A DNA stretch of 64,000 bases from Beroe forskalii (Eukaryota > Ctenophora > Nuda > Beroida > Beroidae): positions 62,001-126,000 of the forward strand of contig WFMF01000377.1 of the NCBI GenBank assembly GCA_011033025.1, read 5' to 3'. Every line of letters starts with the position of its first letter. Positions within the stretch are counted from its first letter, which is position 1. Made by a program: the position numbers and the translations under genes. Of the stretch, positions 9,478 through 21,600 are shown one piece after another. The notes under the pieces are model-generated. The model searched no databases. It had not been told where the DNA came from and saw only the letters and a program-made list of their open reading frames with translations.

Positions 9478-10233
9478 CTACTTGGGAACTAGAGCAAGAT
9501 AATCCTCCAATGGCATGGGAAGCAGGTCTTCATAGAGACCATCCTTATCCTCAGCAATAGCAGCTTGCAAAACAGGGTTCATCTTTATCATGTTCCAGTT
9601 CTGATATTCTACGATGTCAAATAGGGAACTACTATCAGTGGGCTTCTTGACTTGTGGAAGCCAACTATATGCAGACTCGGCCTGAACTTCGTCACCGGGA
9701 TAGCTAGTTGTGGTGGCATTGTTGTCGACCCCATCGGTTGCTTGGGGAAACGCTGAATCAGTCGGAAGCTCATCGAACAAACCCTGGGCATACATAGGCG
9801 GATGTTGACTCCAAGATGGGACACTGGACTGAGGCAGTTTTGCTGTCTCGAGTGAATGTGGCCTAATCCTCGACCATTGCTCCCACAGCTGCTGCTCTAC
9901 AACCCTTTCCTTGAGATATTTTAGAAAAGTATTGCTTGACTCCAGAAACTGTCTTCGGATTTTCTTGTTAGCAAAACAGTTGACATTAGTGTCATGGGCC
10001 AAATCATTCCGCTGATAGGATAGATTAATTAACCCCAACTGTATGATTTCAGGTAAATTAGAGAATTCTTTAACAATTTTTCCAAAAGTAGCTCTTTCAG
10101 GGACCTTCATTGAGACGAAATTCTTCCGAATGATTCCCTCCAAATGTTTGACAACATACACTGCCAATGCTATGTCCGGGTGCCCTGAGTTGAATTCGAA
10201 AACTGTCAAGTTGTCATCGGGAAGCTGTGACAT
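9478..10233 (-). CDS. HEPN-like protein 3 of a three-gene tandem family
   Basis: Intronless gene of 251 residues, the longest of the trio. It has the same N-terminal block (SGHPDIALAVYVVKHLEGII, FGKIVKEF), the HEPN-type motif in SYQRNDLAHD and a basic segment NKKIRRQFLESSN. It then has a long Gln/Ser/Pro-rich linker (residues ~110-205) unlike the other two, and the shared C-terminal block ending PLEDYLALVPK. Conserved ends with a hypervariable middle are what one sees in fast-evolving recognition families, but this is an inference. The leader contains a 24-bp direct repeat (tatagacactataggag twice, about 10265-10305). Genes 3, 2 and 1 lie head to tail with 187- and 555-bp spacers. Confidence 0.85.
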   Translation of the reverse strand: MSQLPDDNLTVFEFNSGHPDIALAVYVVKHLEGIIRKNFVSMKVPERATFGKIVKEFSNLPEIIQLGLINLSYQRNDLAHDTNVNCFANKKIRRQFLESSNTFLKYLKERVVEQQLWEQWSRIRPHSLETAKLPQSSVPSWSQHPPMYAQGLFDELPTDSAFPQATDGVDNNATTTSYPGDEVQAESAYSWLPQVKKPTDSSSLFDIVEYQNWNMIKMNPVLQAAIAEDKDGLYEDLLPMPLEDYLALVPK

Positions 10234-10439
10234 TTGTTACCTCGGCCCCTCGATTTTTTCTATCATAGACACTATAGGAGAATCTTGTCTATAGACACTA
10301 TAGGAGTATGTTTCAAGAAAGAATCCAATTACGGATGACAATTCACAAAAATTTTAAGTTCTATTCATATCATGCTATTTAGATATTTTAAATGCCTTGT
10401 TTGAATTAAATTTAATCTCAGGTGAATAAACTCCAAGCA

Positions 10440-10590
10440 GGGGCCAATATAAAACAAGCTGTTATAGGGGCGGGGCCAAGTCCAATTTTGTCCAATTATG
10501 TCCAATTTTGTCCAATGGTTTTTTGTCCAATTCTCAAAAATGAGGTTAACTTTGGACAAAATTGGACAAAATTGGACATTTTTTTGCTTC
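10440..10590. repeat. TTGTCCAATT tandem and inverted repeat
   Basis: A run of ttttgtccaatt-type units is followed by the complementary aaaattggacaa units around aaaatgaggtt, so the whole segment can form a hairpin. A related ggacataattaggacaaaattagac segment lies near 17640. No gene is visible. Confidence 0.75.
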
Positions 10591-11024
10591 CAACTTTTAG
10601 GCTGTATAGCTTTGGATGAGTTCATCAATTATAATACCATAGTTGAATATACAATCCAACCCTCCCTCTAATGAGTGTCAGTATCATATATGACTATAGC
10701 TATGGTATCTTACTGTAGCCTATTTTCCTTCGGAAATTAACTCCTCATGATATAGTCTATATAGTGGAAGAACATCGACAGGCAAAAAGTGGAAATGGAA
10801 ATAAAAATGAAAGTGGAAACAACATAATGCTTGATTCTGTGATTGCTTGGTTACTGTCTGTTAGTACAGAGCTGATTACTCCGTTGGATGGACTATATTA
10901 TAAGTGATTGCCACGGCATTCTGAACCAATACTCTTTCTTTCACAGAGGACCATGACCTCTCTAGGACCTCTACACAGAATCATCGTCGATACTACAAGT
11001 AGGAACTAGCCAAATCAATCTGAA

Positions 11025-11310
11025 ACAACCCGAAACCACCCCGAACCAATCCAAAAACCTCCCCGAAACAAGCCGAAACGAACCGAAACAAGCCGAAACA
11101 AGCAAATCAACCCGAAACAAACGAAAAAAATCAGAAACTGTGAGCGATGCAACCCAAATCAACCTGAATCAACCCGGGTTATGGAGGTTGTGGTTGACTC
11201 TGGTTGATTCACTTGTTTCGGCTCGTTTCGGATCGTTTCGGCTACATTTGGGGAAGTTTTTGGGTTGGTTCGGGGTGGTTTCGGCTTGTTCCGCTTGTTT
11301 CGGCTTAACA
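11025..11310. repeat. Palindromic element built on CCGAAAC / GTTTCGG units
   Basis: The left half (about 11025-11165) is rich in ccgaaac and the right half (about 11170-11310) is its imperfect reverse complement (gtttcgg). Arms are about 100 bp or more with little loop. It is open in both strands because of its composition, but I see no protein signature. Confidence 0.8.
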
Positions 11311-11484
11311 TTCGGTTACGGTTACGGTTTCGTTTACAGTTGGCAAAAAAGTCTGGTCAATCAGTATTTCAGTTACGGTTTGGTTAACCAGTTCCCAGTG
11401 ACAGAATACCTATCGTGGGTCGTCGAGCGCAGACTTTCACTACTCAATTTGGTCGCCACCGTTTCAAGAATTTTTTAAGTTTTT

Positions 11485-12040
11485 ATCCGTCGAAAAATTT
11501 CTTGGTATTTCCCATCTGAATCTGTTTCTCAGATCAATTTGATAATGTATAATTTGATCACAACAGCCCGCCGCAGGCGAAAAATTTCATGGTATTTCCC
11601 ATCTGAATCTGCCTCTGAGATCAATTTGGTAATGTATAATTTGATCACAACAGCCCGCCGCAGGCGAAAAATTTCATGGTATTTCCCATCTGAATGTGCC
11701 TCTAATATCAATTTCTTCATGTATAATTTGATCACAACAGCCCGCCGCAGGCGAAAAATTTTATGGTATTTCCTATCTGAATCTGCCTCTGAGATCAATT
11801 TGTTAATGTATAATTCGATTACAACAGACCACCGCAGCGAAAAGTTTCATGGTATTTCCATCTGAGTATGCCTCTAAGATCAATTTGGTAATGTATAATT
11901 TGATCACAACAGCTCGCCGCAGGCGAAAAATTTCGTGGTTTTCCCATCCGAATCTGCTTATAAGCTCAATTTTGTAATGTATAATTTGATCACAACAGCC
12001 CACCGCAGGCGAAAAATTTTATGGTATTTCCCATCTGAGC
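11485..12040. repeat. 87-bp satellite array, about six units
   Basis: Units start with ttgatcacaacagcccgccg at about 11553, 11641, 11728, 11815, 11900 and 11988, a spacing of about 87 bp. Because 87 is divisible by three, both strands carry long frames with a 29-residue repeat. No start context, splice sites or unrelated flanking coding sequence supports a protein, so I treat it as satellite DNA. Confidence 0.85.
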
Positions 12041-12099
12041 ATTAGGACGTTCATCTACCAGAGGAAAAAAGAATTTGGAAGAAATATCGATCAGTGGAG

Positions 12100-13060
12100 G
12101 TGTTAGAGCCAAAACTTAGTTTTTCATAAGCTTAATATTTCCTTGTGTTTCAACAGTTGGTTGGCATTACTCAATTATTTTAGCATGTTTAGAACCTTCG
12201 AAAAAATAATTTTGAAAAAATAACAATCAGATGCAATGTTTCAGCCCAAAGTTAGCTTTTAGAAACTAAACATTTCCTTGTGTTTCAACCGCTTTTCGTT
12301 GCTACTAAGCCTCTGGGGCATTATGAAAAATTTCATGGATTATTTATCAACTTGAGAAAAAAAGAATTTAATAAATATATCGACCAGGAGCAATGTTATA
12401 GCCAAAACTAGATTTTTTCATAAACTGAATATTTCCTTGTGTTTCAACAGCTTGTTATTAAAAATCAACACACTTAAGCACGTTTAGAGTCTTCGCAAAA
12501 CATTCATTTTACAAAAGGAATAATAATTTTGAAAAAATATAAATCAGATGCAATTTTTCAGCCAAAAGTTAGCTTTTAGAAACTAAACATTTCCTTGTGT
12601 TTCAACCGCTTTTCATTGCTACTCAGCCTCTGAAGCATTATGAAAAATTTCATGGATTATTTATCAACTTGAGAAAAAAGAATTTAATAAATATATCGAC
12701 CAGGCGCATTGTTATAGCCAAAACTAGATTTTTTTGATAAACTGAATATTTCCTTGTGTTTCAACAGCTTGTTATTAATAATCAACACATTTAAGCATGT
12801 TTAGAATCTTCGCATAACAAACATATACCAGGGGGAAAAAGAATTTTGAAAAAATATTGCTCAGATGCAATGTTACAGCTAAAACATGTATTTTCGTAAA
12901 CTAAATATTTACTTGTGTTTCAACAGTTTGTTATTGATAATAAACATATTCAAGCATGTTTAGAATCCTCGTAAATCATTTATCTACCAGAGGAAAAAAG
13001 AATTTTGAAAAAATATCTATTCGTTCTCAAGTTATAGCCAAAACAGTTTACACAGTGAAT
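12100..13060. repeat. 159-bp tandem repeat with dimeric (about 317-bp) structure
   Basis: The marker tttccttgtgtttcaac recurs at about 12138, 12273, 12432, 12590, 12749 and, diverged, 12908. Alternate units share flanks (agaaactaaacat versus ataaactgaatat), so the true period is a dimer of about 317 bp. The tttccttgtgtttc core also occurs in the hairpin at 4121-4345, linking two repeat families. Confidence 0.85.
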
Positions 13061-13135
13061 ATTGTAAGTATTTATTTGCCGGCGACCACACCATCGAGCG
13101 CAGCTCTGGCGACCAGCGAGCGTAGGATGAGATTT

Positions 13136-13305
13136 TATACGGTAAATACACACTTGGGTGTGTAATTACCACATTAATTCCACGAGCTTGCGAGTGGAAT
13201 TCATGCAATAAATGCACGAGCTTGCGAGTGCATTTATTGAGTAATTACACGAGCTTGCGAGTGCAATTACGATAATTTACACCAAGTGTGTATTTACTGT
13301 ATTAA
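13136..13305. repeat. Nested palindrome: three hairpins inside terminal inverted repeats
   Basis: Outer arms carry ggtaaatacacacttgg (left, ~13141) and its complement ccaagtgtgtatttac (right, ending ~13299). Inside are three consecutive small palindromes, each with the same loop cgagcttgcgag but different, self-complementary flanks (attccac/gtggaat, aaatgcac/gtgcattt, aattacac/gtgcaatt). The stems differ while the loop is constant, which argues against simple tandem copying. Confidence 0.85.
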
Positions 13306-14369
13306 TACCCTGCCATATACGCATCAATCAAAGTAGACGGTTTGAAACTTAAGCATTCGAACTCAATGTTTTATGAATAATGGGTACACTATTTCATAAT
13401 TGAAACAGATGAGAATTTTGGACAAATTTGCCAGTGATTTGTAAAAGTCAGAATCGCATCATCATCGTATCGGGGTCAATTCAGCGAATAAGTTTAAAAC
13501 TCAAAGTCAAATGATACAACCGGCGCCCAGCATTGATGCATACTGTTAGTGTATGACGCAGTGTATGAATATGTACTTTACAAAAGTTCTGTTTCATTGC
13601 CATAAAACATGAATCATGAAAGTTAAGTACTCAATCGAAAAGAAAAACAATTCACACCACAAACATTAATAACAACTGACTCGAGGCTACAATCTTATGC
13701 GGATCTTGTATAGAATCTTTCCTTAAAGAAAAACACGATCACATATGAATGTAGTCAGCTCAATCTTAAGAAGTGCATCAAAATGTATGTATGCTCCTCA
13801 GTTGAACAATATGAATAAGTTTTGCACCATAATCATTATCTTCATCCCGATCTAAAATAAGTAACGAACTTTGACAGATAGAAATGACAGCGCACAGAAA
13901 TAATGTAAAACAGACAATACACTATATTATGCGGCGCCACAAGTCTGCGTTATATCTCTAACACTAGATAAATAAACATTGAAACACGGATGGAGTTATC
14001 AAGCCCGTCTGAGTGGCGCCATTTAGGTGTATAGTGTATACGATAGTGTTCCTTCTATCTATTTTATCTTTAATCTTGTGTTGCCCCATAATATCGTTTA
14101 GATATATCGTATTTTATAAATTGTGCTGATATTTACTTTATCTTGTGCTACCATGAAGAATATAACATACATCGTACCGAACATTTTGTGCTCCTTATCG
14201 CTATTTTATCTTGTTTTACAGTATATATATACGATTAAGAAAAGATTATATCGAATCGTTTTGTAATATGAAAAGTGCGATAACAGATATCATGGGAGCT
14301 TATTTTTTCTTCTATTTACATCCCGCACAGGGGAATGTATAGAAATAGGTTAGAATCGTGCGAATGGCC

Positions 14370-14620
14370 GTTTCAGAAAATTTGGTAGTAATTCAACAGT
14401 AGTAATTCAACAGCTGGGAATAGTAATTCAACACTTGAATGGCCGTTTCAGAAAATTTGGTAGTAATTCAACAGTAGTAATTCAACAGCTGGGAATAGTA
14501 ATTCAACAGTTGAGGTATAGTAATTACACACTTGAACAGTAATTCAACTGCTGGGTACTGTGATATTACATGATTAATATTGCTCAAAAATTCGTATAGT
14601 AATTACACTGCAGGGTAATA
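14370..14620. repeat. Tandem repeat of tagtaattcaacag units
   Basis: The 14-bp motif tagtaattcaacag recurs singly and within a longer duplicated block of about 80 bp containing gaatggccgtttcag. Later units drift to tagtaattacac. There is no coding potential. Confidence 0.75.
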
Positions 14621-15250
14621 ATACCTGTAATTGTATTGTGGTCGTCGAGCATGGCGACCAACACCAGCGAGCGTAGCTTTTTCAACTTTTTTCTGACGAC
14701 CAGCACATTTTAGAGCTGCGTGTGCCTTTATCATTTGGACTAACATTTGAACGAGACTACTTTGAAGTTTCCCCACGTGCCCAAATATTACAAATAATTA
14801 ACGTATGGTTAATACAAGTTTATTTCAAACACAAACAAATATCCCACGCATGCTGTTTATTGCTGTTTATCACAAGTTTTGCGTTATCACAAGTTTTTGC
14901 GGTACAATACAGCTGCGAGGGCTTGAGGCAGTAATCGTAAATGTACTACAGACTTTTGTCAGGATGATCCTTACTCTTCACGATATAAATGAAGCTGTAA
15001 AATTGTCAAACACAATGAAATACCTAGGAATTATAAGTCACGGTTATAATTTGGCGGCTTTTGAACAGTATCGTAGGTAATTATTGCCGATTTGATTTCG
15101 TTTATGCTAATTTCATTGGCAATTTCAATCCTAATTTCAATGAAAATTCGGTCGTTTGGACGCTTTGGGTCGCCACTAACGTGGCTGTTGGTTGTCGAGC
15201 GACGCTCTCTCGCTCGCTAGGGTTCTGTCACTGGGAACCAGTTACCAGCA
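14621..15250. other. Spacer between repeat arrays
   Basis: No gene recognised. A segment gcgaccaacaccagcgagcg near 14655 resembles gcgaccagcgagcg near 13110, so a dispersed repeat is shared across the two sites. Confidence 0.4.
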
Positions 15251-16900
15251 GTTTCCTAGTCAGTGATACGTCTAACGTCAGACTGGTGTCGGTGATAGTG
15301 ATACGTCAGACTGGTGTCAGCAAAATGTCATACTGGAGACCAGCGATACGTCAGACTGGTGTCAGTAATACGTCAAATTAGTGTCGGTAGCCCGTCTAAC
15401 TTCAGACTGGTATCGTGACACGTCTTACTTCAGACTGGTTTCAGTGATACGTCTGACTGGAATCAGTGACATGTCAGACTGGTGTCAATGATGTGTTATT
15501 TAGACTGCTGCTAGTGATAAATCAGACTGGTGTCAGTGATATGTCAGACTGGTGTCAGTGATATGTCGGAGCTGGTGTCAGTGATATTCTGGACTGGTGT
15601 CAGTGATACTCGGACGGGTGTCAATTATAGTGATACATCAGACAGGTGTCAGTGATATGTGCCAGACTGGTGTCAGTATGATATTCCGGACTGGTGTCAG
15701 TGATACTCCCGGACTGGTGTCAGCGATACATCAGACCGATGTCGATGATATATGTCGGACTCGCGTCAGTGTTACGTCAATTGGTCGGTGACACGCCAGA
15801 CTGGTATCAGTGATACGTCAAGTGGTGTCGTGTGATACGTCTAACTTCAAACTGGTGGAAGTGATGCGTCTATTTTATCTGACTGGTGTCAGCGATACGT
15901 CTTACTTCAGACTGGTGTCGATGATGCGTCTGACTGGAATCAGTAGTATATGTCAGACTGGTGTCAATGATCTGTTAGACTGGTGTAAGTGATAAATCAG
16001 ACTGGTGTCAGTGATACGCCAGACTGGTTTCAGCAACTCGTCAGACTGGTGTCAAGGTACATCAGACTGGTGTCAGTGATACTCAGATTGGTTTCAATAA
16101 TACGTCAGCCTGGAGTGAGTGATATGTAGGACGGGTGTCAATTATAGTGATACGTCGGGCAGGTGTCAGTGATGTGCCAGACTGGTGTCAGTGATATTCC
16201 GGACTGGTGTCAGTGATACTCGGACTGGTGTCAGCGATACATCAGACCGGTGTCGATGATATATGTCAGACTCGCGTCAGTGATACGCCAATTGGTGTCA
16301 GTGATACGCCAGACTGGTATCAGTGATACGTTAAATTGGTGTCGGTGATACGTCTAACTTCAAACTGGTGGCAGTGATATTACGTCTAACATCTGACTGG
16401 TGTCAGCATTACGTCTTACTTCAGACTGGTGTCGATGATACGTCTGTGGAATCAGTAGTATGTCAGTCTGGTGTCAATGATCTGTTAGACTGGTGTTAGT
16501 GATAAATCAGACTGGTGTCAGTGATACGCCAGACTGGTGTCAGCAATTCATCCAGATTGGTTTCAATAATACGTCAGCCTGAAGTCAGTGATATGTAGGA
16601 CGGGTGTCAATGATAGTGATACGTCAGACAGGTGTGTCAGTGATGTGTCTAACGTCACACTAGTGTCATTGACCATCTAACGTCAAACTGGTTTCAGTGA
16701 TACGTCTAAAATCAGACTGAGTGTCTGTGCTCCATGTAACGTCAGACTGGTGTCTGTAATTCATCTAACGTCATACTGAGAGACTTATGTCAGCGATACG
16801 TCAGACAGACTGAAGCCATTGGTCAGACTGGTGTCAGTGATACGTCTTACTGGTCTTAGCGATACGCCAGAATGGTGTCATTGATATTTCACTCGCCATA
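15250..16900. repeat. 22-bp minisatellite array with higher-order structure
   Basis: About 1.6 kb of diverged units built on agactggtgtcagtgata plus a variable cgtc end. A distinctive block beginning aggacgggtgtcaat (or cggacggg) recurs at about 15610, 16130 and 16597, giving a higher-order period near 0.5 kb. Short open frames across it are repeat artefacts. Confidence 0.9.
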
Positions 16901-19401
16901 CTGCAATTTAATGTTATCCAGTAGGGCGTTTCATAATTTCCCAACTAGAGAGAACTGTATATTGTTCGGGGTCAAAGCTATCCTTTAGGACATGAAAAAT
17001 TGGCAGAAAAAAGTTTCAGACATAAAAAATAATTTCAACTTCAAGCACGTACAAAGGCCACTGCCATTTTTGCCTGTAATTATGATTTTCTGCTGGTATT
17101 TGCGCTTCTCATGTGTGCATTCTGTTTTTTCTTCATAGCACCATGAAATCGGTGATAATATTTAATCTGAAGGTCGTAGATTCAAAATTTTTGGTTCTCC
17201 CATTTCTAGACTGGTTTGATGAAAACAATATATCTCAAAGGAAAAAGAGATGGGTAACTTTTGCAGTTTTTACAATGACTGCGTCTTAAATAATTTTTTT
17301 GCGTCTGTTTCTTGATATTTTATATTAAGATACTCTTTTGACTGAACAATATACAATTCTACTGATTAGTGCCTTTAATAATTCAAACATTGTTTCACTT
17401 TATAGTATTCTAGTTTGCCAGGCGTGCCCAAATACATTTCGTTTGCCTAAGTCTGACAAGACCACCTTTATTGTGATATATGAAGCTAGAGTAAGATTTC
17501 GTTGTGGACTGTGAAATTCAAAACACTACAGAATTAAAGTGAAATTAGTTTTAAGATTTCTAGTGAATAGCTTAATTTTGTCTAATTTGTGTTTGTCAAT
17601 GTTTTTGTTCAGATTTTCTAAAATCCAATTATTATGGACATAATTAGGACAAAATTAGACTTTCTTGCCCTGTTACAAGACATTGGTGACAATTGAAAAG
17701 TGCTTTAATGTATTAAAATGATGAAAATGACATGTTTACATGGAGGCCTTTAATAGAATATAATTAGGTGACAGATGTTAACTATTCTGCCACCCCTCCC
17801 AAACTGACTTTAGCGACCAAATGTAAAGTTTGGTTATACGGTCTTCACGAACACTGGTGCAAAAGCCAACATGAAATTTGATCTATAAAGGGCACTAGTA
17901 TCCTTTAGTTGGATAGGGTCATTAGATTTAGTGGAAAAATACTGTTTTGTCAGGAGAATAGTCGATTAAGCTATTTCTAGATGGAGTATATTCACTAGTC
18001 TAATGACCGTATAATTCTTTGGCCTGGACTGTTTTTCATTCATTATCCGCCTTTACAATTCTAGGCTCAATTAAGTTGCAGTACAGGTCTGCTTCGACAT
18101 GTTTTTTAATGCTGCATCTAGTAGACAAAATCTTTGCTGTTGTTTGCAATGAAATGCAAATATTAATCAATCAAATAAAACTGCAGAAATTCAGAGATTC
18201 TACAGCGACATAACAAAATCTGCTCAAACCATCGATCTTTCAATTCTTCACATTCTATCAGATTCGTCATATATGAACAACATCAGAATATCAAAAGGAC
18301 TAAAATTAAACATATAAACAATCAGATAGAAAGATTTTTAATTATAGAACAATTTTGGTTAAATTTTCTGTACCGCTATCATTCTGTGCTCTATGGCATG
18401 TCCATGATGAGACAGTTTCCTCTAATAAATGATCACGTGTGCTAATTTAAGAACACACACAAGAAGATTAAGCAGTGCAACGTCCGTATTCTCATCTCTC
18501 TTGGGTATCCGTGTTTCAAAAGAATGGCACCATCATCAAATATTCAGAGCTGGTAAGCTCTCAGGCAAACTATCTATGAGGCTTTCACTTTAGTTGCTCT
18601 TCGCTGAATTTACACTAATAAAGGTCTGTTAATTATGCCGTTGGCATGATTTTGATTATGACGTCATGTTGATAGACAGACGACAGCATATTATAACACC
18701 ACTGTAGTATTTGCTTAGTCAGTTTGCAGTTTTTTCATTAGATATCTCAAAACGTCTATAATCGTTCATATCCTAACAAGATAAACCTTTTTCAGACGTT
18801 TTCATAGCAGTTTTTCATGCCACATTAACATAAAATGCATGCCATGCCATTTGTATGAGCTTTCAAGGAAATACTAGATAGTATACATATAAACGATCAT
18901 AATGACCTCGATTAGAAATTACAAGAGACCATTTACATCTTTATTGGTAGATTCTAACTACTAAGCCTTGCGTGATCCAGCAGGATCCATAGTAGGATTA
19001 CGTTAATCTTACTAATTCAAGCAGGATATTGGTCCACCATTATCAAAGAAATATATGGAACAATGCAATGGATCATTTACAGCGCTCAGCACCAGGCAGA
19101 TGAAAAGAAAGCATGTAAAATGATCGTGTAAAAACTTGCTGATACTCTAAAACTAATGATCGTATTTTAGACAATGTATAGCAATTCATACTGTTTAGTA
19201 GTACAATGTACTAATGGACAGCCATCAGCTCCTCAGTGCAGTTCTACATTTAAAGCACACAATACCAACACAAAGCATTTACGTATACGTAGAAACTATT
19301 AAAGATTACACTTTTCTAAATGCTTCACAGACAATCACAAGGAAAGTTTATATCATTGGGAGATTATAATTAATAGAGCAAACAGTCAATTACCTCAGCA
19401 A
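16901..19401. other. Gene-free AT-rich stretch
   Basis: About 2.5 kb on both strands without a recognisable exon, RNA gene or strong repeat. It separates the minisatellite from the second COPZ/UBE3D block. Confidence 0.5.
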
Positions 19402-19438
19402 CAAACAAATACACTGTGAACACGAGTCAAACATTTTA

Positions 19439-20957
19439 TTATGACTGAGTGAGCCAGTTAAAACTTTTCAGGATATCATACGACACCTGAAATGTATGTG
19501 AAGAACTAAAATCAAGGAACAAGATGTTATAATCATCAATCAATTCATTAAATGCAGAATCAAATATGTCATTGACATGATTTATTTTTTCCATTCAATC
19601 TCAAGCTAAACATCTATAATTGCAGGATTATCATTGCCGAGTGTTACAAAGCTGAAGACGAGAAAAGCAGACGACTAACCTGAGTGACGGTTTGCTCGCT
19701 CAGCGGGATATCCTCAGTTTTAACATGGACACGTGACACGATATTGTTAGGATCGCATTCCAGCATGATTCCCTGATCCACTAACTCGTCGCATATCAAC
19801 AGGATGCTGTAGTGGGAGGGAAAAGGGAATTTGAGGTTACGGCGGGGAGGGAGGGGTCTAAAATGGCCGAAATTTTTCGGATGTTTTTTGGCATAGCAAT
19901 CATGGAAGTATCCAAGTAACCCGACACATTATAAGTGGGATTCTCGATGATCGAGTTCAACTATAGTGATTGGTGGAAGTCAGTAGCGGATATTATTCAC
20001 AGGATCATTCGCAGAATGAATAATATTGGATCATTGAAAATTTTCCTGCCTTCAAGATTTTTTGTTGGTAAAAAAGCAACAGTCAAACACAGCTCTGACG
20101 TGACAAGCAGGATGCTGTCCATGTGATCGTAGAGAGCCCGTTTCTCCACGTTCTTCCTCAGAATCATACTAATACTCTCAAACAGAGTGTTCAACACGGA
20201 AAGGAGAATTAATTCATTCTCTCGACTGTCTCCAAACACGTAGAAAAACAGGTCTACATTCGACCTGAGCAGGAATGAATTTAATAATTACTAAATTAGT
20301 TATGAATATTATCGATCTTCACATGATACCCATGGCATCGAGGCGTGAATTAAAGCGTCAAGAATGACGATTTCTTCCAGATTATAATCACATGCATCGC
20401 TATAAAAGACTAAATCGAGGAAGGTGAAAACAGCAAAAGCTGAGTGTATTACCTGAAAACCACAGTGTAGTTATTGATGGCTACGATCTCCGATGCTGAC
20501 TTTTCAGTCGCCTTGAAAACTTTGCTTTCGAACAGCTTTTGATCCTGGGAAAGATTCAGATGAAAATTTCTGAAGCATAAAATACCAGTTTGGCGTTTTC
20601 GTTTTCTTGCAAAAAATCTAAGAAAACTGTTACATCGAAAAAATCAAAACTGCGGACCACCAAACCCGTATTAGCTTACCCATGTAATCTAGAATTAGAA
20701 ACCTTCTCGACACCAACCAATCACCGCACAGGTAAGCGGCTAACTCGCGCGTTGATTGGTCAGCGTCCAAGGTACCCTACACCCATGGATAAGCTTATTA
20801 TACACCCCCAATCCCCATTAATAGGCTAGTTTTGTCTCACCTTGACAGTGGCGAATGATTCATCTGTCTGGTCGTAGTACTTGGCTATGACCCTCTTTCC
20901 ATCATTATCCAAGATACATATCCCTTTAACTGTGTGGAGACTGGGTAGCAGGGACAT
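19439..20957 (-). CDS. COPZ: Coatomer subunit zeta (copy 2), atypical intron 3
   Basis: Exons in transcript order are 20957-20841, 20544-20453, 20264-20115, 19806-19680 and 19486-19439, totalling 534 nt for 177 residues. The protein is identical to copy 1. I count 17 base differences in the coding exons and all 17 are synonymous. Introns 1, 2 and 4 are GT-AG. Intron 3 (20114-19807) is not: after GACAG the genome reads catcctgcttg instead of the gttggtgcttg of copy 1, and catcctg is exactly how exon 4 begins. The flanking direct repeat (acagcatcctg, 11 bp) means one mRNA is specified wherever the cut falls, but no position gives GT-AG or GC-AG. Either this intron is spliced unusually, or the copy is very recently damaged. 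An AG preceded by pyrimidines lies 5 nt before the ATG. The poly(A) signal overlaps the stop. Confidence 0.9.
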
Positions 20958-21600
20958 TGTACCTAACAGACAAGAGAATGTGGGTTAGGGGTGAAGTAAT
21001 TTGGAAGCTTAAACTGTCAAGTAATACAGCTAATTGTAGGTATCAACCAATTTATTTGGATTTTAAAATCTTATACATTTTTAACCACGAAAGCTAACAA
21101 GTTAGTTAAAATGTTGAGTGAAACATCAGTAGAATAAGAAAAGTAAACGAAAAATATAACCTAGAATAAATACCATCAATTTATCATGTTTGTTTTTACA
21201 TTTAAAAGTATAATTTATTCAAATACATATATAAACGTTTATCGGGTTATAGTACAAGAGGATTCAATTTATTTTACATGCTAATAAGTTAAGATAAGAC
21301 TAACTTTTACAAAAAGCTTAAAGCGAACTTGTAGCGAAAACCTGAATTTGATCTTTAAGAATTATTTGGAAACTCCTGAATAACCACGTTATTCTCTAGC
21401 ATAAAATTACAAATGTATGCTTCCTGGATGCTTAAAACTAAGTATGTTAACAATAAATGTTAATGATTAATGAAATGCGAGCAATATGCTCATCTCAATT
21501 CATAGCTTCCAATAGTTGCAAGTTTTAAAAAGCGCCAAAGTGCTCATTTCTATGTTATGTGTTTGAAACTTTCAAACACAGCCTGACAATCACGTGTGCC
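20958..21600. other. Spacer upstream of COPZ copy 2
   Basis: AT-rich and similar to copy A 1441-2080. It presumably contains the COPZ promoter. The acceptor-like ctcttgtctgttag (minus strand) ends 5 nt before the start codon. No gene is seen. Confidence 0.5.

Noticed and set aside
11529..12003. 29-residue repeat proteins on either strand
   Set aside because: These are translations of an 87-bp satellite whose length happens to be divisible by three; no independent coding evidence.
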